NCBI GenBank assembly: GCA_003487805.1
Contig: DNNE01000204.1
Span: 63,561 to 72,743 of the forward strand
From: Blastocatellia bacterium
GTDB taxonomy: Bacteria; Acidobacteriota; Blastocatellia; Pyrinomonadales; Pyrinomonadaceae
Reading direction: 5' to 3'
DNA length: 9,183 bases
Positions 1-5,659 of this stretch are shown in pieces. Both the position numbers and the translations under genes were made by a program. A model generated the notes under the pieces. The model saw only the letters and a list, made by a program, of their open reading frames with translations, searched no databases and was not told the origin of the DNA. Within the stretch, counting starts at the first letter, position 1. Each line of letters opens with the position of its first letter.

Positions 1-191
1 TTGGGCGCCTGCGCATCTTTCCGGTTCCTGAAGATGCCTCGCCGGAAAAACGAAAGCAAGCGATCTATGCTTTCCGCGCGTGGTTACCGCCGGGCTTATA
101 CCAGGTGCGCGTCGGCATTCGCGATCTTAACAGCGGTCGCCTCGGCAGTGCGATGCAATGGATCCAGGTTCCGAAGGTCGCGGGTCGTTAG
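1..191 (+). CDS. VWFA-related secreted protein, C-terminal fragment (partial at left edge)
   Basis: This is the 3' end of a gene that begins before the window. The reading frame starts at base 3 and ends with TAG at 189-191, giving about 62 residues. The peptide differs from the last 62 residues of the full-length VWFA-like protein at 424-2223 at only four places (V/I, E/Q, S/P and V/L), and both end in PKVAGR. By hand count about 14 of 191 bases differ, with none after base 140. The VWA fold itself lies outside the window; only the C-terminal segment following it is seen. The other frame open here from base 1 is a shadow. Function is unknown beyond the family: exported, presumably envelope-associated proteins of Acidobacteriota. 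Identity to the neighbour is direct observation; the family name is carried over from it. Confidence 0.85.
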   Translation, partial: GRLRIFPVPEDASPEKRKQAIYAFRAWLPPGLYQVRVGIRDLNSGRLGSAMQWIQVPKVAGR

Positions 192-196
192 TTAGT

Positions 197-235
197 CTTT
201 GACAGGATTAACAAGCTTCAACTGATTATTTGGTG
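197..235 (+). repeat. Dispersed TTGACAGGATTAACAAG-type repeat, copy 1
   Basis: Just after the stop codon of the partial gene the sequence TCTTTGACAGGATTAACAAG appears. The same motif with one base changed follows the stop codon of the next paralogue at 2224-2243, and an inverted, diverged copy lies at 2272-2291. Two copies occupy equivalent places after duplicated genes, so they were probably duplicated together with them. Motifs of this kind are common intergenic debris in Acidobacteriota and Planctomycetes as I recall. Copy number elsewhere in this genome cannot be seen. Confidence 0.5.
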
Positions 236-269
236 AGGCCCTGCTTTGGGTAATAAAGATAGTTGATTC

Positions 270-294
270 GCCAACTAAACCTTTTTGGCTTTTT
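270..294 (+). terminator. Weak candidate intrinsic terminator after the partial gene
   Basis: GCCAA (270-274) can pair with TTGGC (285-289) across a 10-base loop, followed directly by five T residues (290-294). The stem is short. An alternative hairpin, TAGTTG (260-265) with CAACTA (272-277), overlaps the left arm, so the two cannot form together. Position, 80 bp after the upstream stop codon and before the next gene, fits a terminator, but stability is low. Confidence 0.35.
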
Positions 295-325
295 GTCATT
301 TGGTTGTCGTTAATTCATCTGCAAA

Positions 326-367
326 CCACGAAACCCCACGAACACAAAACCAATCCACACGAACGAC
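326..367 (+). repeat. CACGAA short-period repeat
   Basis: CACGAA occurs at 327-332, 337-342 and 358-363, i.e. with spacings of 10 and 21 bases, as if one unit of a 10-11 bp period had decayed. It lies in the gap before the VWFA-like gene. If translated from an upstream TTG at 304 it would give a histidine- and lysine-rich leader without family resemblance, which is why that longer start is not used. Confidence 0.45.
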
Positions 368-423
368 GCCGAAAAGATCAAGGGTACTGTCAAAGACTTA
401 AGAAGCAAACAGTAGTTCAGACT

Positions 424-2223
424 ATGACAACCAAGTTAGGATTCAATTGCGGGCTCCTGGTTTTGTGTGTGCTTGTCCTTGCGTTGCCAATATACGCTCA
501 AAGTCAGCCGCAGAAACCTGCTGAAGAACAGGGCGACATCATTCGCGTCAGCACTGAGTTGGTGCAGACTGACGTCATGGTCTTTGATAAGAAGGGCCAT
601 TTTATCGACGGGCTTAAGGGTGATCAGTTTGCGCTGAAGATTAACGGCAAGCAGACGCCCGTTTCGTTTTTCGAACGAGTTACTTCGGATCGTCTGGCGA
701 ATGAAAAAGCGTTGAGCTCGTCTAATACCGAGAATGCAGCTAAATCCATGGGCGGCGCTGCCTCAACAATTGTGCGCGGGCGCACGATCATCTTTTTCAT
801 CGACGATCTGCATCTCGCTCCGGCAAGTATCAATCGCACCCGCAAAGCTTTGCTCGATTTCATCGATCGTGGGATGGACGACAACGATCTGGTAGCGATC
901 GTCTCATCCAGCGGCCAGATTGGTTTTCTCCAGCAACTTACCACTGACAGGTTCCCTTTGCGTTCGGCTGTGGCTCGGCTCAATTATCGCTCGGGTCCGG
1001 GCAAACAGGACATGTTATCGCCTCCGATGTCCGAATACATCGCGACGAAAATACGCGAAGGCGACGAAGGCACGATTAGCATGTACGTGTCGGAAATCAT
1101 GAGACGGGAGTGTTCGCGTCCGACGCCGGGTTCGCCTTTCACGTGCGCCATGTCGCCGCAGGCAATGCGGCAGCTGGTGGTCGAGCGTGCGCAGATGATC
1201 ACGACCCAAACTGCGCCAGACACTGTTAATACACTGGCATTGCTCGAAGGGCTGATGCGCACCGCCGCGCAGCTTCCGGGGCGCAAGCTCGTCTTTTTGA
1301 TTTCCGACGGGTTTTACTTGAGCGAACGTACTATGGCTTCGCGTGAGAAGGTACGAAGAGTAACCGATGCGGCCGGTCGCGCCGGAGTCGTGATTTACAC
1401 CCTGGACGCGCGCGGCCTGATGGGCGAAACGCTCGATGTGAGTAACGATCGGCCGATGGATGGCGCAGGCTTCACCACTGGATTGACCGGTGAACATATT
1501 GCCGCTTCCCAGGATGGACTGAACGCGTTGGCAGGCGACACTGGTGGCCGCGCGTTTCGTAACACGAATGGACCAATGGCTGAGTGGGTCGGAAAAATGC
1601 TCGACGAAACCGCGAATTATTATCTGCTGGCTTGGCGTCCCGATACTGAAGAGCAGAAGCGCGGAAAATTTAATCACATCGAGGCGAGCGTAATCGGCCG
1701 CCCCGATCTGACCGTGCGCTTGCGCACGTCGTATTTCAAATCGGCGCCCTTACCGATTCTGTCCGTCAAAAGGAAACCCGAAAACAATCCGACTAAAGCG
1801 CGCGAAGACGACATGCGGCTAGTCATCGATGCGCCGGTCACCCAAACTCAAATACCAACCAAGCTCGAGCTGATGCTGGCCCAGATGCCCGGCGTGGGCA
1901 CGCAAGTCGTAGCCTCCGTTGCGATCGATCGTGAAGCTTTGTCGTTTGATCTCAAGGACGGCAAGCAGTCCGCAGATCTGGATATGGGCGGGATTTTCTA
2001 CGACGACAAGGGCAAACCGGTTAACAGCTTTGTTGGGCGCCTGCGCATCTTTCCGATTCCTCAAGATGCGCCGCCGGAAAAACGAAAGCAAGCCATCTAT
2101 GCCTTTCGCGCGTGGTTGCCACCGGGCTTATATCAAGTGCGCCTCGGAATTCGCGATCTTAACAGCGGTCGTCTCGGCAGTGCGATGCAATGGATCCAGG
2201 TTCCGAAGGTCGCGGGTCGTTAG
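424..2223 (+). CDS. VWFA-related Acidobacterial secreted protein (TIGR03436-like)
   Basis: Predicted exported protein of 599 residues with a von Willebrand factor A-like fold. Residues 1-25 form a signal peptide (K4, hydrophobic run 10-24, likely cleavage after PIYA before Q26). The family's entry motif RVSTELVQTDVMVFDKKG follows at 41-58. The first VWA strand and metal-site region is TIIFFIDDLHL (121-131), so the MIDAS is D-D-L-H rather than classical DxSxS. Later landmarks are KLVFLISDG (288-296), VVIYTLDARG (322-331), LAGDTGGRAF (369-378) and YYLLAWRPD (399-407). Residues 440-599 form an extra C-terminal segment, partly matched by the fragment at 1-191. ATG 424 is chosen because it begins the signal peptide; a TTG at 304 would add 40 unrelated residues. 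No clear Shine-Dalgarno sequence precedes 424. The exact role is unknown; VWA domains usually bind protein partners, and the altered MIDAS makes ordinary metal-dependent adhesion uncertain. Confidence 0.88.
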   Translation: MTTKLGFNCGLLVLCVLVLALPIYAQSQPQKPAEEQGDIIRVSTELVQTDVMVFDKKGHFIDGLKGDQFALKINGKQTPVSFFERVTSDRLANEKALSSSNTENAAKSMGGAASTIVRGRTIIFFIDDLHLAPASINRTRKALLDFIDRGMDDNDLVAIVSSSGQIGFLQQLTTDRFPLRSAVARLNYRSGPGKQDMLSPPMSEYIATKIREGDEGTISMYVSEIMRRECSRPTPGSPFTCAMSPQAMRQLVVERAQMITTQTAPDTVNTLALLEGLMRTAAQLPGRKLVFLISDGFYLSERTMASREKVRRVTDAAGRAGVVIYTLDARGLMGETLDVSNDRPMDGAGFTTGLTGEHIAASQDGLNALAGDTGGRAFRNTNGPMAEWVGKMLDETANYYLLAWRPDTEEQKRGKFNHIEASVIGRPDLTVRLRTSYFKSAPLPILSVKRKPENNPTKAREDDMRLVIDAPVTQTQIPTKLELMLAQMPGVGTQVVASVAIDREALSFDLKDGKQSADLDMGGIFYDDKGKPVNSFVGRLRIFPIPQDAPPEKRKQAIYAFRAWLPPGLYQVRLGIRDLNSGRLGSAMQWIQVPKVAGR

Positions 2224-2226
2224 TCT

Positions 2227-2291
2227 TTGACTGGATTAACAAGATTAACTTGATTGTTTGATTGACTTGTCAATCATGTAAATCCTGTCAA
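2227..2291. repeat. Inverted pair of the TTGACAGGATT repeat between convergent genes
   Basis: The 20-base arm at 2227-2246 and the reverse complement of 2272-2291 agree at 17 of 20 positions, with a 25-base spacer. The left arm continues the repeat seen at 197. The pair lies wholly in the 81-bp gap between the stop codons of the VWFA-like gene and ribA, so a transcript from either side would fold into a long hairpin. A role as bidirectional terminator is inferred from position; there is no strong T-tract. Confidence 0.55.
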
Positions 2292-2304
2292 CTATTCTTG
2301 AATC

Positions 2305-2967
2305 TTAGTGCGGATTCAGTTCGAGCAGGTGCCCCATCTTCTCTTTTTTTGTGCGCAGGTATTTCTCGGCGGGTGCTGACGACTCGACTTCTATCGAAAC
2401 GCGCTCAACGATCTCCAGCCCTGCGTCCTTCAACGCCTGTAGTTTGCCAGGATTGTTCGAGATCACCTTTACTTTGCACAACCCCAGATCGAACAAAACC
2501 TCAGCACATTGTCGATAGTCTCGCGAATCAACCGGCAGATCCAGACGCTCGTTTGCTTCGACCGTGTCGGCGCCTTCATCCTGAAGCGCGTAAGCGCGAA
2601 TTTTGTTCAGGATTCCGATCCCGCGCCCTTCCTGTTGTTGATAGACCACCGCGCCGCGTCCTTCGTCCTGGATCATTTCCAGTGTGCGATGAAGTTGCGG
2701 GCCGCAATCGCATTTCGTAGATCCAAAGACGTCTCCGGTCAGGCATTGCGAATGAATGCGGACCAGCGTCGGTACGTCAGGACGCAACTCGCCTTTGTAA
2801 AGGACGACGTACTCTTCGTCGCTCGTCAGCGATCGATAGCCCGCGATGTGGAAGTCACCCCATTCGGTCGGCAACAGGGCTTCAGCAACTCGCTGTACAG
2901 ACAGAGTAGTTGGGGAATTTGGACAAACAAACTTTTCAACTGGAACTTGTTTGACATTGCAACCCAT
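2305..2967 (-). CDS. ribA: GTP cyclohydrolase II (stand-alone RibA)
   Basis: Cytoplasmic enzyme that opens GTP to 2,5-diamino-6-ribosylamino-4(3H)-pyrimidinone 5'-phosphate with release of formate and pyrophosphate, the committed step of riboflavin synthesis. It has 220 residues. The zinc site is C75, C86 and C88 in RIHSQCLTGD...KCDCG. The family block YQQQEGRGIGILNKIRAYAL (109-128) contains Y109, matching the catalytic-site tyrosine of the E. coli enzyme. TVEANERL (135-142) and the D147/R149 pair in VDSRDY match the E. coli Asp/Arg. ISNNPGK (169-175) and the C-terminal KKEKMGHLL follow. Length is slightly above E. coli RibA because of about 20 extra N-terminal residues. There is no DHBP synthase (RibB) domain, so that activity must be encoded elsewhere. 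ATG 2967 has a good Shine-Dalgarno six bases upstream. It converges on the VWFA-like gene, and no other riboflavin gene is in the window. Confidence 0.97.
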   Translation of the reverse strand: MGCNVKQVPVEKFVCPNSPTTLSVQRVAEALLPTEWGDFHIAGYRSLTSDEEYVVLYKGELRPDVPTLVRIHSQCLTGDVFGSTKCDCGPQLHRTLEMIQDEGRGAVVYQQQEGRGIGILNKIRAYALQDEGADTVEANERLDLPVDSRDYRQCAEVLFDLGLCKVKVISNNPGKLQALKDAGLEIVERVSIEVESSAPAEKYLRTKKEKMGHLLELNPH

Positions 2968-2973
2968 AAGGAT

Positions 2974-2979
2974 TCCTCA
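2974..2979 (-). promoter_or_regulatory. Ribosome binding site of ribA
   Basis: On the minus strand TGAGGA lies six bases before the ATG at 2967. It supports this start, which also keeps the non-conserved N-terminal tail seen before the conserved core. Confidence 0.7.
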
Positions 2980-3037
2980 GCTTGGCTGCGCGAAATGCGC
3001 GCGACTACTTCAAAACCGTAATTGATCGATTGCAGGA

Positions 3038-3067
3038 ATTATAGGAGCAGACAGACGCCTACGACAA
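3038..3067 (-). promoter_or_regulatory. Candidate sigma-70-type promoter for ribA
   Basis: On the minus strand, TATAAT is at 3043-3038 and TTGTCG at 3067-3062, separated by 18 bases. The -10 is a perfect consensus and the -35 matches TTGACA at four of six. It would give a leader of about 65 bases containing a small GCGCG/CGCGC hairpin (2988-3002). The leader is too short for an FMN riboswitch and shows none of its conserved pieces. Confidence 0.45.
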
Positions 3068-3255
3068 GCAGCAGCTCTCTTTGGTAGTGGGGTAAATATG
3101 TGTTGAATTGACGCGACAATCCAATGGCGTTGCGAAGCTCGAGATTGATCGGGTAAGGATCAAGTGTATTGGCAGCAAAGTCAGCGATCTGAATCTGAAT
3201 AACAATCTACCGTCGTTTTGAGCTCTGGACTCGGAAGACCGCGCTAATTGGGTGA

Positions 3256-3391
3256 CGCTAAAAGCCCGATTCGGCTTAACCTGTCTGCGTCTGCGCATAT
3301 TTGTGCTAGCGCACAGACGGGCTTTAAGCGAGAGCGTAGTCTCCGCTCCTCTGAGGCTACTCCCGTAAACTCGAAACTCGTGTTTAGCCTC
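3256..3391 (+). ncRNA. Structured RNA or leader candidate with competing hairpins
   Basis: The 13-base arms 3256-3268 and 3318-3330 are complementary at 12 of 13 positions. Inside them TGCGC (3292-3296) pairs with GCGCA (3309-3313). Part of the left arm, AAGCC (3262-3266), can instead pair with nearby GGCTT (3273-3277). GTAGTCTC (3336-3343) pairs with GAGGCTAC (3353-3360) including one G-U pair, while GAGGCT (3353-3358) can instead pair with AGCCTC (3386-3391), enclosing TAAAC/GTTTA (3366-3370/3382-3386). Alternative pairings of this kind suggest a regulatory leader of the gene at 3474, an independent small RNA, or merely a repeat relic. It matched none of the riboswitch consensus patterns I could recall (c-di-GMP-I, FMN, cobalamin, TPP, glycine). 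No promoter was identified. Confidence 0.35.
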
Positions 3392-3463
3392 CCGTCGACG
3401 GTTTCCCGAAGTGATGGCAGGTTCCTTTTGCCAGTCGCTCACGAATTGTTTTGACAACCTTCA

Positions 3464-3469
3464 GAGGAG
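3464..3469 (+). promoter_or_regulatory. Ribosome binding site deciding the start at 3474
   Basis: GAGGAG lies four bases before ATG 3474. It favours this start over the upstream in-frame ATG at 3411, which has no such site and would bury the signal peptide. Confidence 0.75.
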
Positions 3470-3473
3470 AAAA

Positions 3474-3992
3474 ATGAGAAAAACAAAGCTTACAAAACTC
3501 CCGGCAAAGATGTTCGTTTTGGGTCTTTGCATCGCAGGATTGGTATTTGTCGGTTCAACCAGGACCGTTTCTGTCAAGGCGACGTCGTGCGACGACGCAT
3601 ATAACGCTTACTACGCCGCGGATAATGCTTATGACACCGCCCGTATCAGCTTTTTTTACAACAGCCCTGAGACTTGTGCACAGGAGTGTCGCCGCAAGCA
3701 TCCAGTTGATGCCATCCATGATCCGAATGACGATGCATACAACCAGTGTGTCGCTGATTGTCCAACCAATCGAGAAACTACGCTGGCCGCAGACGACAGC
3801 GATTTGGTTGGCAAAGCGCTCGAGACGTGCACTCCTGCTTCGCCTGACGCGTGTGACGCGGCGCGAGCAGCGGCCGCGGCGTGTTATGATCAGTATGACT
3901 ATTTGGATTATTCGGATCTCAACGAACGGCTGGCAGTCTACGAGCAGTATTCGGCATGCCAGCTCGCAACCAAGGCTGATGCTTGCCAATAA
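3474..3992 (+). CDS. Secreted cysteine-rich protein of unknown function, with two CX3C motifs
   Basis: Predicted exported protein of 172 residues that I do not recognise. The N-terminus has several lysines, a hydrophobic stretch (FVLGLCIAGLVFVG, about 14-27) and a likely signal peptidase cut after VKA before TSCDD. The mature part has ten cysteines, an even number fit for disulfides, including two CX3C motifs (CAQEC and CVADC) 19 residues apart. It is rich in Ala, Asp and Tyr (DDAYNAYYAADNAYD; YDQYDYLDYSD), acidic, and probably helical. The CX3C spacing recalls helical-hairpin folds held by two disulfides, but this is only resemblance. Start ATG 3474 follows a clear ribosome binding site. A hairpin and 94 bp separate it from the VWFA-like gene on the same strand, so cotranscription is possible but may be attenuated. 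Confidence 0.8.
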   Translation: MRKTKLTKLPAKMFVLGLCIAGLVFVGSTRTVSVKATSCDDAYNAYYAADNAYDTARISFFYNSPETCAQECRRKHPVDAIHDPNDDAYNQCVADCPTNRETTLAADDSDLVGKALETCTPASPDACDAARAAAAACYDQYDYLDYSDLNERLAVYEQYSACQLATKADACQ

Positions 3993-4006
3993 CAACGGCC
4001 GTGAAG

Positions 4007-4044
4007 AAGGCGCTTCCTTTCTGTTATGCAAAAAGGAGCGCCTT
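4007..4044 (+). terminator. Stable hairpin between cysteine-rich and VWFA-like genes
   Basis: The left arm AAGGCGCTTCCTTT (4007-4020) pairs with the right arm AAAAAGGAGCGCCTT (4030-4044) with a single bulge or offset, leaving a nine-base loop. It begins 15 bases after the stop codon of the cysteine-rich protein. No T-tract follows, so it may be a processing, RNA-stability or attenuation element rather than a classical terminator. Confidence 0.5.
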
Positions 4045-4075
4045 ACTTGCTCCAGGTCACCGATAATGGGCGGTG

Positions 4076-4082
4076 AAAGGGG
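4076..4082 (+). promoter_or_regulatory. Ribosome binding site deciding the start at 4087
   Basis: AAAGGGG ends four bases before ATG 4087, with AAAGG spaced six bases from it. This favours 4087 over the in-frame ATG at 4066, which would overlap the ribosome binding site and add seven residues before the signal peptide. Confidence 0.65.
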
Positions 4083-4086
4083 ATTT

Positions 4087-5418
4087 ATGAGATACGGTCT
4101 TTTGGTCTTTTTGTTTTTTGCTTCCGTCTCCTATTGCTTTGCCCAGACACCCTCCCCTTCTCCGGCGCCAACCCAGTCGGCAACACCTGAACAAAACAGA
4201 ATCAGAAACTTCGGCTCCAGCCTAAAGCGCTATGAAAAAAAGGAGCGACAACAGACACAAGCCAAGACTAATGAGTCAGATGATGACGTTGTTCGAGTCT
4301 CGACAGATCTAGTTGTCAACGATGTGCTGGTAACGAATCAAAAGGGAAACGTAATCCTCGGACTACAAAAAAAAGATTTTGTGGTGACGGAGGATGGTAC
4401 GCCGCAAACGATTCAAATGTTTGCTCCAGGCGAAAGTGCAACGGTACCGCGTTCAGTTGTCTTAATTATTGAATGCAGCGCTTGGCAAGGTCCTTATATG
4501 AAGACGAGTGTGGAGGCTGCAAAAGTGCTTGTCGATAAACTCGCACCACAGGACAAGATGGCCATCGTTACAGGCGACTCAAGGCTGGCGCTGGATTTTA
4601 CTGCAGACACAAGCTTGATTAAGAAAACACTCGATTCTTTTGTTGTAGGCCAAGCGCGTAAACCTGGATTCCACGTGTGCGGTGACACTCCGCAAACCGT
4701 GATGGGCATCTACGGCATGGGGCCGGCGGATACCAAGCGCTTAGGCAGTAGCTACAACAGTGGCGAATTTCGTGCCTTGCTGGCGGTCCTGAATGAAATG
4801 TTCGATGAGCAGAACCGGCAGCGGATCATACTCTTTCAGGGAGATGGAATTCACGCAATGTGGCTCAAACCAGACAACGAAACTCCGTATAGAGTTTCTA
4901 ACACTACCTATGGAATACCCGGTTTACGGGTTGTGAGAGAGATTCCTTTTGCGGAATTCGGATTCCGAGAGGTCAAAGAATCGATAGAAAGTTCGCGAGC
5001 TACGATTTATTCAGTCATTACTGGTCTCAGGGTCCTCGGAGTTTCAAAAGAAGAGCAGCTAGCGCGAGCTAGGTTGTCACTAATAGAACTGAATAAGCTT
5101 TATAAATGGATTGGAGAAAGCAAGATGCCGGCTATAGCTAAGTATGATCAATCCAGGGAGCTCGAAACCCTTACGGCTGGGCAAACAGCAATGTTCAAAG
5201 TGGCAGAGTTATCGGGTGGCTTCACAAGTTTCGTTGAGAAACCTGAGGACGCCGAGAATGTTTATTCAGACATTTTCACAGTCATCAAGAATCGGTACGT
5301 CATTGGATACTCCCCAACCAATCGAAACCGCGACGGAAAACCGCGACAGCTAGCAATCCAAGTGCGCAATCATCCCGAATTCACTGTTACCGGACGAAAA
5401 ACTTATTTTCTTCAGTAG
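4087..5418 (+). CDS. VWFA-related Acidobacterial secreted protein, short divergent paralogue
   Basis: Predicted exported protein of 443 residues. Residues 1-19 form a signal peptide with cleavage before Q20 (CFA/QTP), then a proline/serine/threonine linker and a charged stretch (about 20-68). The family entry block is VVRVSTDLVVNDVLVTNQKG (68-87), followed by LQKKDFVVTEDG. The first VWA strand is SVVLIIECSAWQ (123-134), where DxSxS has become ExSxW. The usual SDG near the second strand reads GDG in IILFQGDG (247-254). LSGGFTSF (375-382) and YVIGYSPTNRNRDGK (404-418) are the C-terminal family marks, and it ends with the GRKTYF block, without the extra C-terminal segment of the 424-2223 protein. 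Residues 190-225 and 255-300 are longer and unlike the other copy. Base composition looks more AT-rich than in the neighbours. Role unknown; the altered metal site suggests metal-independent binding, or loss of binding. Confidence 0.85.
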   Translation: MRYGLLVFLFFASVSYCFAQTPSPSPAPTQSATPEQNRIRNFGSSLKRYEKKERQQTQAKTNESDDDVVRVSTDLVVNDVLVTNQKGNVILGLQKKDFVVTEDGTPQTIQMFAPGESATVPRSVVLIIECSAWQGPYMKTSVEAAKVLVDKLAPQDKMAIVTGDSRLALDFTADTSLIKKTLDSFVVGQARKPGFHVCGDTPQTVMGIYGMGPADTKRLGSSYNSGEFRALLAVLNEMFDEQNRQRIILFQGDGIHAMWLKPDNETPYRVSNTTYGIPGLRVVREIPFAEFGFREVKESIESSRATIYSVITGLRVLGVSKEEQLARARLSLIELNKLYKWIGESKMPAIAKYDQSRELETLTAGQTAMFKVAELSGGFTSFVEKPEDAENVYSDIFTVIKNRYVIGYSPTNRNRDGKPRQLAIQVRNHPEFTVTGRKTYFLQ

Positions 5419-5659
5419 CGCATCATCTTAACTGCTCCTGTCAGACGCGTCGAGTCAAAGCTGCATCGGCTCAACGCGACGCCCCTCTCAGAACCAATCG
5501 CAGGCAGTTCAACTTGTCCATTCCCCTCTTCTCTGCATACGAAGAGGAGCTAGGTCAAGTCAAGAACACCGCGAACCATTGCCGTATCATCAAGTTGCGG
5601 GATAAGATACGCCGCTGTTTCATCTTTACCCGGCTAACCTCGTAGTTGCGCGAGCAGCA
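5419..5659. other. 241-bp gap with one short hairpin
   Basis: No coding frame is convincing here. CCTCTTC (5525-5531) and GAAGAGG (5541-5547) form a perfect seven-base-pair stem with a nine-base loop but no T-tract, so any terminator role for the VWFA-like gene is weak. TTGCCG (5579-5584) and TAAGAT (5603-5608), 18 bases apart, are a poor but possible promoter for the diguanylate cyclase gene. Confidence 0.4.

Larger units (their letters stand above)
3022..3473. other. 452-bp gap without a convincing gene
   Basis: Between the ribA leader and the cysteine-rich protein gene no frame looks coding. The longest open frames (minus 3059-3457, plus 3248-3454) have no recognisable motif, no good ribosome binding site and arginine/serine-rich composition typical of chance frames. 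The left part holds the ribA promoter. I see nothing definite in 3068-3255. The right part, 3256-3391, is strongly self-complementary and is listed separately. A TTGACA at 3451-3456 sits too close to the start codon at 3474 to serve it as a -35 box. Confidence 0.6.

Noticed and set aside
304..423. Upstream TTG start adding 40 residues to the VWFA-like protein
   Set aside because: The extension is encoded by CACGAA repeat debris, has no ribosome binding site and would bury a clear signal peptide beginning at ATG 424.
1015..1677. Long minus-strand open frame (220 codons) inside the VWFA-like gene
   Set aside because: It is a shadow of the strongly supported plus-strand gene; its translation has no recognisable motif or start signal.
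2509..3021. Plus-strand open frame opposite ribA
   Set aside because: It is antisense to an unmistakable GTP cyclohydrolase II with all zinc and catalytic residues.
2968..3060. FMN riboswitch in the ribA leader
   Set aside because: The predicted leader is only about 65 bases and contains just a 5-bp hairpin.
3256..3420. c-di-GMP-I (GEMM) riboswitch
   Set aside because: Fragments such as GACGCTAAAAGCC look similar at first, but the ordered conserved pieces (the GCAAACC, ACGCAAAGCC and GGTTGCCG blocks) are missing.
3451..3456. Perfect TTGACA box before the cysteine-rich protein gene
   Set aside because: A -10 element 17 bases on would fall on the start codon, and none is present there.
3059..3457. 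132-codon minus-strand frame in the gap after ribA
   Set aside because: Arginine/serine-rich chance composition, no ribosome binding site, and it runs through the self-complementary segment and overlaps the ribosome binding region of the next gene.
3547..4086. Far upstream start for the 4087-5418 protein
   Set aside because: It would overlap the whole cysteine-rich protein gene in another frame, and the signal peptide and ribosome binding site mark 4087.
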